Shown: positions 19,108 to 26,974, counted from the stretch's first letter. The stretch is 64,000 bases of DNA from Bartonella ancashensis (GCF_001281405.1 NZ_CP010401.1:706001-770000); one strand, 5' to 3'. Program-made: numbers and translations. Notes: a model not told the origin generated them from the letters alone.

Positions 19108-20151
19108 CTATCCCTCATGCTTTTTGAGCTTTTTTATTGCTTCTAGAGCAAGTCTTTTGCGATCTGCGCTCTTGGTGTAAAGGGATGCCATGTTGTCTTC
19201 AGTCCATCCAAAAATTGCTTTTAGTTGTGCGACTGTTGCTCCTGCATTAGCTGCCCTTGTTGCTGCTAATTTTCTTAATCCATGAGCTGATTTTTTAACG
19301 TTGGCTACGTTACAAGCTTCTCTGAATACATTGCCAAAGCCTTCTTTGGTTAGTTTTTTACCGCTTTTGCCACAGATAAATGTTTCATCACCAATCGGGC
19401 CAATTTCAAGTGTTTCAGCTAATTCAGGTAAAATGGGAAGAAAGACATCCATTTGAAATTTACTTTTTTCCGTTTTTAAATGAATGATATTATCTGTTAC
19501 ATCCTTCCAGCCAATTCGTATTGCATCACCACGCCGTAATCCTGTGTATAGAAGAACATCAATCCAAACACGTTCATGAGTTCCCAATGGCCAATGATAA
19601 TAATATTTGTCTATGTCTGCTTCAGACCAAACGACAAATCCATCTTTATTTTTTAACGGTGGAGCTTTGACACCAAGAGTGGGATTTTTTTCTAACAGGC
19701 CTTGTTCCATTGCCCATTTGAAAAGGCTATTCAAAGCTTTTAGGAAATTTTGGGCAGTAGCGGGTGTTTCTTTTCGTCGTTCAACACCTGCTATGATATG
19801 TTTTTTCTGTATCACTTTATAGGAGAGATGACCTATAGAGTCTAAAACTTTCATCAAAATGAGTTCTTTTTGTCTCTTGGTTGATTTGGCAAGGCTATAC
19901 CAATTGACACTGTTAAAATACTGTGTCAGTAGCCACGCAAAAGAGCCTTCAACAGGAGCACCTGGTTTCGATAAAGGGAGTGTACGTCCTTCTAGTTCAG
20001 AGAGCGCAGTTTTATAGTTGTTGATAAATTCTTGCGTTCCATAGGCTCCACGTACCCTCCGTCTTGGGCCATGGCCAATACGGACATACCATACAGTTTT
20101 ACCATATTGTGTGATTTGTTTCACAAGATGAGGTGGTCGTTGTTTAGACAT
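19108..20151 (-). CDS. int: Phage-type tyrosine recombinase/integrase
   Basis: 347 residues. An N-terminal DNA-binding part and SAM-like core-binding part (about 65-155) precede the catalytic domain. The catalytic residues are visible: R206 in TGLRRGDA, H290-x-x-R293 in SAHGLRKL, W316 in FGWTEDN and the nucleophile Y325 in ASLYTKSA. It should integrate and excise the element at the tRNA-Leu site. It sits at the end far from the intact tRNA. A small gene lies 12 bases upstream on the same strand. The gene appears intact. Confidence 0.93.
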   Translation of the reverse strand: MSKQRPPHLVKQITQYGKTVWYVRIGHGPRRRVRGAYGTQEFINNYKTALSELEGRTLPLSKPGAPVEGSFAWLLTQYFNSVNWYSLAKSTKRQKELILMKVLDSIGHLSYKVIQKKHIIAGVERRKETPATAQNFLKALNSLFKWAMEQGLLEKNPTLGVKAPPLKNKDGFVVWSEADIDKYYYHWPLGTHERVWIDVLLYTGLRRGDAIRIGWKDVTDNIIHLKTEKSKFQMDVFLPILPELAETLEIGPIGDETFICGKSGKKLTKEGFGNVFREACNVANVKKSAHGLRKLAATRAANAGATVAQLKAIFGWTEDNMASLYTKSADRKRLALEAIKKLKKHEG

Positions 20152-20163
20152 TATACAACCGAT

Positions 20164-20376
20164 TTATAAGATGATTTCAGGATCATAATCGTCATTTGAG
20201 AGATCCCAGAAATTATCAGGATGCATAGCTGTATTGGATACTCCGATCCCAGGTTTTAAATAGATTAATAATTCGCCAGTTGGCTTAATTTCCATCAGTT
20301 CACAGCCTTGTTTTTTAGCTTCTCGTAAGGCACGAGCAATAGCAGGCTGTGTTATGGTCGGTAGTCTATGAGCCAT
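20164..20376 (-). CDS. Small phage protein of unknown function next to int
   Basis: 70 residues from the ATG at 20376, preceded by AAAGGAT about 8 bases upstream; a TTG at 20406 would add ten residues without a better site. The N-terminal half (TQPAIARALREAKKQGCELMEI) reads like a short helix-turn-helix or excisionase-like helix pair, then an acidic tail. It is 12 bases upstream of int and probably in the same transcript. An excisionase or integrase-regulator role is possible but not shown. Confidence 0.6.
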   Translation of the reverse strand: MAHRLPTITQPAIARALREAKKQGCELMEIKPTGELLIYLKPGIGVSNTAMHPDNFWDLSNDDYDPEIIL

Positions 20377-20495
20377 GTTGAGTATCCTTTTAATTTTTTG
20401 GCGCAATTTACTTGTGGCGTGAAAGGCGCATAGTTAGAAACAGTTGTGAGAAGGGTGGGAACACTTGAGGGGGGAAGAAAAGTGCTCCCTATTTC

Positions 20496-20829
20496 TTAAG
20501 CAGCTTTGATGCAGATCTGCTCTATGTCTTGTTCGATTTCTGTCAAGAAATGCTCGACAGCTTTATTAATGTGTTCAATCTGCTCATCATCGCGGTTAAT
20601 GCGTTGAACTTTCATCCGTATCTTCATGCTCAACGCCCCATTGCATCGCTTGTGTTTCATAAGATGGGTTGATTTGACCTGTTAAGCGTTCTGTGATGAG
20701 TTTGATTTTATAATCTTCATATTTGCTGGTTGGTAAACCTTTCACTGTTCTGTTGACGACATAGTCAATGTTTGAAGCTGTCACTTTTCCTAACCGTGCT
20801 TGAAACCATTCTGCTGTTCTTTGTTTCAT
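20496..20829 (-). pseudogene. YqaJ-type (lambda exonuclease-like) nuclease with internal deletion
   Basis: The first 70 codons (RTAEWFQARLGKVTASNI, then YETQAMQWGVEHE) match the start of YqaJ viral recombinases, which run to about 200 residues. The frame then ends early at 20596. Immediately downstream another frame carries VQRINRDDEQIEHINKAVEH and EIEQDIEQI up to a stop at 20496, which looks like the C-terminal helix of the same family. So roughly 100 central codons, including most catalytic residues, are missing and the junction is out of frame. It directly follows the ERF gene, the usual recombination pair. Confidence 0.65.
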
Positions 20830-20830
20830 G

Positions 20831-21571
20831 TCACGTCACCGTTGGTTGTGATGTTTGAGAAATTTGAATGCGTTGTCTGTCCTTCAAACTATTCAAAGCG
20901 ATTTGTGCTTGATGATCAGACATTTCTGAAATGCTATTTGCTTTCACGAAAGCCAACATTCTTGTTTCATTTGCATTGGTTGTTTTGATTAACTGTTTGA
21001 TTTCAGTGATTTGTTGAGGAGATGCAGGCATGACATTTTCTAAGCTGTTCCCATCTAAATCATCATCTTTGCTGGCGACATTGAGTAACATTCCTAACAG
21101 GTAGCGGCGAGCATAGGTAATGGTTGAACCAATAGACTGGATGTTTGTTTTGGAACCGGCTCCATTAATAGGAAATTCTCCATCTGTTGAAACTTTGTGA
21201 CCAGAGGGATGTGCCAGTGTCATTTCTATCACAATATTTGTTGTGGTTTGGCTTTTAATTTTAGAAAAGAGAGAAAAGCGGTGTTTTGCCAGAGCCTCTT
21301 TAACCCCGTCGATATAATAATCAAGAGTGGCATATTTACTATTGGTAAAGTTATTTGTAGCGTTTTTGATGATTTCTTTGCATTCCGATTGCATCGCTGA
21401 AAGATCAGACACGAATTTTTCATAGTATTGTCGATCGATCTCTTTTTCTCTCAAAGCAATGAGATGTTCTAGACGGTTCATATCCACATCGTTCTCTAAG
21501 GCTTTATCGAGAATTTTATCTAAAGCTGTGGTTTTGATTTCTAGGTTTTCTGATTGTTGAGCTTTGTTCAT
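20831..21571 (-). CDS. erf: ERF-family single-strand annealing recombinase
   Basis: 246 residues. The ERF superfamily core is seen in YEKFVSDLSAMQSECKEI, KYATLDYYIDGVKEALAKH and GSTITYARRYLLGMLLNVAS, followed by DDDDLDG-type acidic residues and a variable C-terminal tail. Such proteins anneal complementary single strands during phage recombination and circularisation, normally with an exonuclease partner; the partner here (20496-20829) is broken. The gene ends one base before the exonuclease start codon, an operon arrangement. Confidence 0.88.
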   Translation of the reverse strand: MNKAQQSENLEIKTTALDKILDKALENDVDMNRLEHLIALREKEIDRQYYEKFVSDLSAMQSECKEIIKNATNNFTNSKYATLDYYIDGVKEALAKHRFSLFSKIKSQTTTNIVIEMTLAHPSGHKVSTDGEFPINGAGSKTNIQSIGSTITYARRYLLGMLLNVASKDDDLDGNSLENVMPASPQQITEIKQLIKTTNANETRMLAFVKANSISEMSDHQAQIALNSLKDRQRIQISQTSQPTVT

Positions 21572-21650
21572 TCATGTCTCACATCCTTAATTTGGAGCGC
21601 ACTTCCTCTGTGGCTTGCAGAACGTATGTGTTAAATAGTTATCAAAGATT

Positions 21651-21694
21651 GCTGTAAAACCTTGCTCTTTAGAGCGATGATGATGTCAATTAAT
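21651..21694 (+). repeat. Short interspersed hairpin repeat (family R), copy 1
   Basis: Pattern GCTGTAAAACCTTGCTCTTT then AGAGCGATGATGATG and TTAAT. Same family as copies near 23043, 24021, 34550, 34961 and 35175, and in reverse near 23610, 31150, 36690 and 39044. Overlaps the stop of the antirepressor gene at 21690. Confidence 0.5.
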
Positions 21695-22433
21695 GCATGC
21701 TGTTTTTGCGTAATTCTTGTGAAAGAACGCTTAAACCTTTAGATGTGATTTTTGCTTGAGCTACAGTCAACTCAGAACCATCTGGCTTAGTTATTATTGT
21801 CATGGGATAATCTATCACTCCGATATTCATTTTGTCTTGATGAGGAATGAAAGAACTTTTAGCAGTTCTTTTGTAGATCCATTTCTTTTCTTGCAATCGA
21901 TTGAACAAATCCTTCGGACGCATTTCAAGAATTTTTGCTGCATTTGTAATACACAACAAGCTATCTGAGCGAGATAATTGCTCAAGGGCTTGTGCTTTTG
22001 GTTCTAATTTGGCAATGATACTGTCTTTGCGTTCATTTTCGCTTTTTAAATATGTTACAAAGCCAAGCATCACCTCAGGATTGGAGTAATCGATACGAGG
22101 TGCAGCTATCTGTTTTGCAAGCTTTTCGCACTCGATGAAATAGTGTCGAGCCTGTCTGCCTTTCTCGTTGCGTTCAACCATGGAAAGTTCTTTTGCCATG
22201 TCTAAGGTGAGAGCATAATCCTTAGAAGGACGGCCGCCTTGGAGGTTTTCGCCAAAATTGGCGAAAACTATATAGTCTCGATTTTCTATAAAACTGTATT
22301 TTTTAATGCGATTTTTAATCCAATTGGTAAAATCACGGCCCACTTCTAAAAAGGCATGCAGCTCACGCGCATTAACAGTTTGGATTGTGTCTTGTTTAAT
22401 TGTATTGTGATGAATAGTGATAAGCTCTTCCAT
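21690..22433 (-). CDS. AntA/AntB-type phage antirepressor with KilAC-like C-terminal domain
   Basis: 247 residues from the ATG at 22433, which has AGG 6-8 bases upstream; an in-frame ATG at 22445 lacks a site. The N-terminal AntA/AntB domain shows TVNARELHAFLEVGRDFTNW and NRDYIVFANFGENLQGGRPS, then YALTLDMAKELSMVERNEKG. The C-terminal half (from [14 protein letters not shown], with AAKILEMRPKDLFNRL) is shared with the Rha protein at 37996. Antirepressors inactivate the phage repressor protein. A long palindrome lies inside the variable NFGEN segment (22245-22268). Confidence 0.82.
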   Translation of the reverse strand: MEELITIHHNTIKQDTIQTVNARELHAFLEVGRDFTNWIKNRIKKYSFIENRDYIVFANFGENLQGGRPSKDYALTLDMAKELSMVERNEKGRQARHYFIECEKLAKQIAAPRIDYSNPEVMLGFVTYLKSENERKDSIIAKLEPKAQALEQLSRSDSLLCITNAAKILEMRPKDLFNRLQEKKWIYKRTAKSSFIPHQDKMNIGVIDYPMTIITKPDGSELTVAQAKITSKGLSVLSQELRKNSMH

Positions 22434-22499
22434 TGCGAACCTCATAGAGATAGGATTAGTTAGTCAAGAGTGATTGATTTTAGAGCGCTTTAGAAGTCG

Positions 22500-22874
22500 T
22501 CACACTAAATCATAAGCACGCAAGCGGTGTTGCTGCTCATATCTGCCGTAGATGATATCATTAGACTTTTGTGCTTTTTGCTCTTTTAAAAGTTCAGCAT
22601 ATGCATTGCTATTTTCAATAAATGGATGCTCAACAGCTCCATCAAGACAAATGCTGTTATCACGAATATAGGTTTCTGCAATTTCTTCAGAAAAGTCTTC
22701 ATAGTGCTTGGTTTCAAGGTCTAAACGAAAGACTTGTTCAGCACCTTCTGTACCGTTTAGTACTTCCAAGATTTCAAATTCATCATAGAAATGTCCTGAA
22801 CGAGCAATGTGCTCTCCATCGCTGTACGTAACTAATAAGATTTCATTAGAATTTACAAAAATTGGTTTTTTCAT
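22500..22874 (-). CDS. Hypothetical phage protein
   Basis: 124 residues from the ATG at 22874, chosen for the strong GAGGGGG site; 13 more codons upstream are open but unlikely. Acidic and soluble, with alternating strand-like and helical stretches (IFVNSNEILLVTYSDGEHIA, FDEFEILEVLNG). No domain recognised. It sits between the antirepressor and the XRE regulator on the same strand, in an early-gene position. Confidence 0.55.
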   Translation of the reverse strand: MKKPIFVNSNEILLVTYSDGEHIARSGHFYDEFEILEVLNGTEGAEQVFRLDLETKHYEDFSEEIAETYIRDNSICLDGAVEHPFIENSNAYAELLKEQKAQKSNDIIYGRYEQQHRLRAYDLV

Positions 22875-23042
22875 CTTTACCCCCTCGCACCCTACTGGTG
22901 ATTGTTTGTGCATTAATTGTCAAAATATACCGTAATGGAAAATGAATGTCAATACCAAAACGGTTTTTTATTTTGTGCACTGTAAAATCTTGTTTTTCAG
23001 GGGTAGGAAGATGTAGAATTTTGAGGAATAAAATTATCCTTA

Positions 23043-23086
23043 GCGCTGTAAAATAGTGCCCTTCAAGAAAGGAGGGTATTAACAAT
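23043..23086 (+). repeat. Family R repeat, copy 2
   Basis: GCGCTGTAAAATAGTGCCCTT followed by AAAGGAGGGTATTAA: same layout as copy 1, with the stem arms changed to CCCTT/AAAGGAGGG. Overlaps the stop of the XRE gene at 23079. Confidence 0.45.
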
Positions 23087-23384
23087 CTTCTGTTTCTTGA
23101 TAAAATGAGGAAAGAAAATCAAGAAGTTTGACTTTTTTGTCATGGCTTAGATGTTCTAACATGTTTTGTATTTGTTCATCTAAGCTATTGGCTGTTTGTT
23201 CTGCAAACATTAATTGCTTAGGAGTTATAGCTAAGTGAGGTGCTAGGCGTATTGCCCATTCTTTTGTTAATTTTCTATGTCCGCTTTCCAGACGAGAAAT
23301 TTGTGCTTGGCTAGTTTCTGCTAGCTCAGCTAATTTTTTAGTGCTTAAACCTATTTTTTTTCTGAAAAATTTTAAATTACTCAT
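23079..23384 (-). CDS. XRE-family helix-turn-helix regulator (phage repressor-like)
   Basis: 101 residues from the ATG at 23384, with AGGAT about 9 bases upstream; the open frame to 23546 upstream is not supported. The helix-turn-helix spans about residues 5-58 (LKFFRKKIGLSTKKLAELAE, then TSQAQISRLESGHRKL). No peptidase domain. Divergent from the Cro-like gene at 23730, so the pair forms a CI/Cro-type switch around the 23385-23729 control region. Confidence 0.8.
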   Translation of the reverse strand: MSNLKFFRKKIGLSTKKLAELAETSQAQISRLESGHRKLTKEWAIRLAPHLAITPKQLMFAEQTANSLDEQIQNMLEHLSHDKKVKLLDFLSSFYQETEDC

Positions 23385-23560
23385 AATTTTTATCCTATTG
23401 GTATCTCTTTGTTTTGCAGGGATAGGCTTTACGGTGCTTCGGGTAACATTATTTTCATCTCCAAATTTTGATATAAGTTGAATGTTATAAATCAGTGTTA
23501 TAATATAAGTACTATATTGGATGCTTGATTTATGTTGCTTTTTCATTCGTTATCAATTGC

Positions 23561-23584
23561 TGTCAAATATCATAATATTTGACA
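23561..23584. promoter_or_regulatory. Candidate operator dyad in the repressor/Cro region
   Basis: TGTCAAATAT and ATATTTGACA are perfect inverted arms separated by CATA. It lies between the divergent XRE (23384) and Cro-like (23730) genes, where a repressor operator is expected. Confidence 0.55.
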
Positions 23585-23609
23585 TATTGTATGAAAAAAC
23601 GAGTCTATT

Positions 23610-23650
23610 AACATTCTCCTTGCAATGAAAGGCAAGGCTTTGCAGAATTC
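23610..23650 (-). repeat. Family R repeat, reverse copy
   Basis: On the minus strand: TTCTGCAAAGCCTTGCC then TTTCATTGCAAGGAGAATGTTAAT in parts, the same order as the plus-strand copies. Lies between the operator dyad and the GGTAAA repeats. Confidence 0.45.
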
Positions 23651-23652
23651 TG

Positions 23653-23721
23653 GGTAAAAATCTCGCATTTTATGCTGATTTGGTAAAAATTAGCTTGCAT
23701 TTTAATTTCCAATATGGTAAA
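23653..23721 (+). promoter_or_regulatory. Direct repeats upstream of the Cro-like gene
   Basis: GGTAAAAAT occurs at 23653 and 23682, each followed by GCATTTTA (23665 and 23697); a third GGTAAA is at 23716. Three spaced sites just before a Cro-like start suggest operators or promoter-proximal regulator sites. Confidence 0.45.
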
Positions 23722-23729
23722 TTTAGTGC

Positions 23730-23918
23730 ATGTTTAAGCTAAAATCATATTTAACAGAAAATAATATTACTTACGCGGAGTTTGCGATGTCTATAGGGGT
23801 CTCGCAAGCATCAATAGCACGATACATAAATAGAAAAAGATTTCCTCATCCTAAAATAGTAAAAAAGATAGCAAAGGTTACGGATAATCACATAAGTCCT
23901 AACGATTGGTATCAATAA
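23730..23918 (+). CDS. Cro-like helix-turn-helix regulator
   Basis: 62 residues. Almost the whole protein is a helix-turn-helix: LKSYLTENNITYAEFAMSIG, then VSQASIARYINRKRFPHPKI. Size, divergent position to an XRE repressor and the repeats upstream fit a Cro or YdaS-type early regulator. Followed by the replication-type gene at 24087 after one family R repeat. Confidence 0.7.
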   Translation: MFKLKSYLTENNITYAEFAMSIGVSQASIARYINRKRFPHPKIVKKIAKVTDNHISPNDWYQ

Positions 23919-24020
23919 AATCTCCTAACTATGATGTAATGTGCTCATAAGAGTTATACGAAATGTCTCTTAACGTAAATAATGTTTCAAAATACAGCAA
24001 ATTAATTGAGTTGCTGAGAG

Positions 24021-24064
24021 CGCTGTAAAGCCTCGCTTTTCAGAGCGAGGAGGATATTAAATTT
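24021..24064 (+). repeat. Family R repeat, copy 3, with clear hairpin
   Basis: CGCTGTAAAG is followed by a hairpin CCTCGCT/AGCGAGG (24031-24037 and 24044-24050, loop TTTCAG), then AGGATATTAA. Directly upstream of the DUF1376 gene. Confidence 0.55.
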
Positions 24065-24086
24065 AATAAAGAAAGGGGGGGCAGTC

Positions 24087-24848
24087 ATGTTAACTAAGTC
24101 GTTTTGGTATCGATTTTTCCCATCTGATTGGATTTCTGAGACTACCGGAATGAAATCGTATCAAATATCAACTTACATGATGTTGATGTTGCTCATGTAT
24201 AAAAAGAGGCAGCCAATTTTTGATAATGCTTGTATATTAGCACGCATTTCTGGTTGTTCGGTAAAGACTTTTAATGAGGCATTAGATTTTTTACTAAGTG
24301 ATGAGAAAATCATACGTTTAGAAGATGGTCGTTTATGGAGTCTAGAAGTTGAAGAAGAACTCAAAAACTCCGATGAGAACTTAAATAAGTTTTCGGAGAG
24401 AGCTTCCAAGGCAGCCAATGCAAGATGGCAAAATCATAAAAAAACAGAAAGTGATAATAAAAATAATGCACATGATGCGAAGCATAAAAATGCTAAGCAT
24501 GCTAAAAATGCTAAGCATGTTATGCATACTAAAAACGCTCAAAGTGATGCTTGTGATGACAAGCAGAATGATGCTAAAAAACATTCGAATGATGATGCTA
24601 ACAAGCATTCAGAGCGAGCATCTAGAGCAGCTAAGGAAAGATGGAAAAATCACGAAAAATCAGATAGTTGTATAAATTTATTAACAGGAAATGTTAGTAA
24701 AAATAATGCTAAAAATGCTAAACATGATGCTTGCGATGCTAATAACATAACAATACATAACATAACATATAATAAAAAAATAACTCTATCGAGTTATCAA
24801 AAAAAGATCAGGAAACGGATGCTAAATTGGACGTTTCTGAATTTTTAG
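24087..24848 (+). CDS. DUF1376 phage replication-type protein, N-terminal part before a frameshift
   Basis: 253 residues in this frame. WYRFFPSDWISETTGMKS and the following helical segment match DUF1376, found in phage replication-initiator-like proteins. From about residue 115 there is a low-complexity Lys/Asn/Ala/His stretch with repeats such as KNAKHAKNAKH and two copies of an ERASxAAxxRWxNHxK motif. The C-terminal domain expected for the family lies in the -1 frame (24827-25324). A heptamer A_AAA_AAG at 24800-24806 is in the right phase for a -1 shift that would give a 412-residue fusion. A GGGGGGG ribosome site precedes the start. Confidence 0.75.
   Translation: MLTKSFWYRFFPSDWISETTGMKSYQISTYMMLMLLMYKKRQPIFDNACILARISGCSVKTFNEALDFLLSDEKIIRLEDGRLWSLEVEEELKNSDENLNKFSERASKAANARWQNHKKTESDNKNNAHDAKHKNAKHAKNAKHVMHTKNAQSDACDDKQNDAKKHSNDDANKHSERASRAAKERWKNHEKSDSCINLLTGNVSKNNAKNAKHDACDANNITIHNITYNKKITLSSYQKKIRKRMLNWTFLNF
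24812..24837 (+). promoter_or_regulatory. Stem-loop downstream of an A_AAA_AAG slippery heptamer
   Basis: GAAACG (24812-24817) pairs with CGTTTC (24832-24837), starting 5 bases after the heptamer at 24800-24806. A second hairpin ATAACT/AGTTAT (24780-24797) lies just before the heptamer. Spacing resembles dnaX-type frameshift signals, but the stems are short. Confidence 0.4.
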
Positions 24849-25324
24849 AAAATCAGATTCAGGAGCTAGAACCTTCATCAGCAAGTAATCAATCAAAACT
24901 AGCAAAAAGCAAACGAGGATGTCGCTTGCCAGAAGACTATGAGCCTGATCGAGAAGCTGCTGTTACGCTTGGCTTACCGCCAGAATGCGTTACGTTAGAA
25001 ATCGCAAAATTCAAAGATTATTGGCTTTCGAAAGCCGGAGCAAATGCTACGAAAGTGGATTGGCATCGGACATGGTGCAATTGGGTGAGAACTGCAATAG
25101 AGCAATTGGAAAGGAAGAGAAGCTATGGAAACTCAAATAACTCTCAAAGCGGAGGACAGCGTGGCTGGGGTCATAGCGTTGCACGATACATGTCCACTAT
25201 CAAGAATTCGTCAGATCTCTACAGCATTTTACGCGATGAGGATGATAAAACCGCCGTTTCTTTGGGCTCGAGGCAAGAAGCCCTCCCTTTCAGAAGCGAA
25301 GGCAATTATCTCTTTGGGACATAA
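24827..25324 (+). CDS. C-terminal part of the DUF1376 replication protein (-1 frame)
   Basis: 165 residues if started at the TTG at 24827, for which no ribosome site is visible. KRGCRLPEDYEPDREAAVTL and FKDYWLSKAGANATKVDW, then TWCNWVRTAIEQ, form the conserved tail seen at the C-terminus of phage DUF1376-type replication proteins. It probably belongs to the upstream gene and is reached either by a -1 frameshift at 24800-24806 or, in the ancestor, by one additional A. Its end overlaps the next gene by 200 bases in another frame. Confidence 0.6.
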   Translation: MDVSEFLENQIQELEPSSASNQSKLAKSKRGCRLPEDYEPDREAAVTLGLPPECVTLEIAKFKDYWLSKAGANATKVDWHRTWCNWVRTAIEQLERKRSYGNSNNSQSGGQRGWGHSVARYMSTIKNSSDLYSILRDEDDKTAVSLGSRQEALPFRSEGNYLFGT

Positions 25325-25649
25325 GGTTTTGAAAATCCTTGATGAAAAGGCTACGAAAGAAGAATTGAGTACGATGTTTCAGCTGCTTTCTGGTGCTTTG
25401 AAACATCAATCTACTGCAGACGCGAAAGCAACAGCAGCGGCTTATCTTCTTTCCCTTGATGGTATAAGTCATTGGGCGCTCAAGACTGCAACTAGGGACA
25501 TCATGAGAGGGAAGGCAGAGGGTTTATCAAGAACGTTCATGCCTTCTGCTCCAGAGCTTTACGCCTATTGTGACAAACTTGAGAGAGATATTCGAGGGTG
25601 TGTTGAATATGTTTTCAAAGCACTGGAAAAACCTGAAGCGGTTTCTTGA
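25125..25649 (+). CDS. Hypothetical phage protein after the replication gene
   Basis: 174 residues. AAGGAAGAGAAG lies just before the ATG at 25125, so the long overlap with the preceding gene may be real. The body (AKAIISLGHKVLKILDEKAT through PSAPELYAYCDKLERDI) is helical; such proteins follow replication genes in Rhizobiales prophages and could be loaders, but I do not recognise a domain. Residues 1-55 are translated from the overlapping segment and are of low confidence. Confidence 0.55.
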   Translation: METQITLKAEDSVAGVIALHDTCPLSRIRQISTAFYAMRMIKPPFLWARGKKPSLSEAKAIISLGHKVLKILDEKATKEELSTMFQLLSGALKHQSTADAKATAAAYLLSLDGISHWALKTATRDIMRGKAEGLSRTFMPSAPELYAYCDKLERDIRGCVEYVFKALEKPEAVS

Positions 25650-25864
25650 GATAATTTTGCAATTTAGCAAAATATTGGGAAATGCTAATAGGTTTTGGAT
25701 TGGATGATGTTTTAAATCGATATAAAAGCTAACTGAAAGAGATTTGAAAGTTTTTTGATGTTGGGGAGAAGAAATTTTAAAACGCGCTGTGTGAGTCAAT
25801 TTAAGCCAAATAAAGGTATATGCTAAAAATAGCCTAAAAGCTGCAAATTAGAGAGAAAAAGAGC

Positions 25865-26182
25865 ATGGAAATTGTTAAACGTTTGTTCTCAAAAAACAAT
25901 AAACCACAAAAGCGGTTTGTTGCAACTGCAATTGGCCATGTTCCTTGGGGTCTTGGCTCTGCTGAATATTTCTATAATCTCTACGAATGTGAAGATGGTA
26001 CGCGAGAGTTTGAAGCATTTGAAGGCTATCAGTTCTACGACGTACCAAAAAAAGCAGACTTTAGCACTAAAGCACAGGTGAAGGCACGGATGTACGGTGG
26101 TAGTATTCCAAAGACCATTCTCAACATTGAGCCACTCATAGAGGAAATCAATAAAGACATTAAAAGGTATTCAGCTGGATGA
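25865..26182 (+). CDS. Hypothetical phage protein
   Basis: 105 residues; ATG at 25865 with GAGAGAAAAAGAGC upstream. Contains PWGLGSAEYFYNLYECEDGT and FEAFEGYQFYDVPKKADF, suggestive of a small beta-rich fold. No family recognised. Convergent with the S24 repressor gene. Confidence 0.5.
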   Translation: MEIVKRLFSKNNKPQKRFVATAIGHVPWGLGSAEYFYNLYECEDGTREFEAFEGYQFYDVPKKADFSTKAQVKARMYGGSIPKTILNIEPLIEEINKDIKRYSAG

Positions 26183-26230
26183 GGATATCAAATCACTTAG
26201 AAAAATTTCTTATTCAGAAATATAAATAAT

Positions 26231-26240
26231 TATAATTATA
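26231..26240. promoter_or_regulatory. TATAATTATAG-type site downstream of the S24 gene
   Basis: TATAATTATA is palindromic and followed by G, identical over 11 bases to the core of the operator-like dyad at 26975-26988 on the other side of the S24 repressor gene. Confidence 0.35.
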
Positions 26241-26306
26241 GTTTTTAATAAAAGATAAAAAGTCACATTTTGTTATAAAAACTACACACAGAAGGCGGGT
26301 AGGATG

Positions 26307-26915
26307 TTAACGTACCATTTTACCGTAAGAGCTTTGTGGCAAAATAGCAAATATTTCCCCAATCCACATAATTTTCACGTTTTTAATAGGTGAGCTATTC
26401 CATGAAAGTAGGTCTATTTCTCCACTCATTCTTCTACTAATTTTCTTTATATATCTTTTATTATCATGTGTTAAAACGACGGCTTCTCTTCCAAAAAAAG
26501 ATTCTATTGTTTTAATTTGACGCCGTCTAACAATAACCATGTCTCCATCTTTGTAAACAGGGAGCATAGAATCTCCTTTAACTTCAAAAGCGATCATGTC
26601 ATCAGGAAGAGTGAAGGGGATTTCCACTTGTGCAAGGCCTTCTTCGGGAATTTGTTCAAAGCTTGGATCTATCTGTGTTCCTGCTCCGATATAGCCCATA
26701 AGAGGCACAAAAGTTATTATATGATTTTCTCCTTTTAGTTCTCTGTATAATTTCAAAATAGCATCACGATTCGAACCTCGTGGGTCTGAAACTTTAAGCC
26801 ACTTAGATACCGAAGCTTGTGTTACATTCAGTCGTTTGGCTACATCTTCTTGAGTTAGATTAAATTCAGTCAAAATCTTTTTTAAAGTATTTATGATATT
26901 CGACTTGTTGCTCAT
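26307..26915 (-). CDS. S24-family (LexA/CI-type) phage repressor
   Basis: 202 residues. N-terminal helix-turn-helix at about 16-42 (NLTQEDVAKRLNVTQASVSK), then a LexA-fold peptidase: putative Ala78-Gly79 cleavage site in GYIGAGTQ, Ser116 in KGDSMLP and a lysine near 157 in KRYIKKI. It should be self-cleaved upon RecA activation, linking element induction to DNA damage. This is the second repressor of the element besides the XRE gene at 23079. Palindromic sites flank the gene. Confidence 0.88.
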   Translation of the reverse strand: MSNKSNIINTLKKILTEFNLTQEDVAKRLNVTQASVSKWLKVSDPRGSNRDAILKLYRELKGENHIITFVPLMGYIGAGTQIDPSFEQIPEEGLAQVEIPFTLPDDMIAFEVKGDSMLPVYKDGDMVIVRRRQIKTIESFFGREAVVLTHDNKRYIKKISRRMSGEIDLLSWNSSPIKNVKIMWIGEIFAILPQSSYGKMVR

Positions 26916-26974
26916 GATTTTGCTTACCTTATTTTTTATCTTTGATAAGAGTAAATCTTTCTTGATTTATTATA

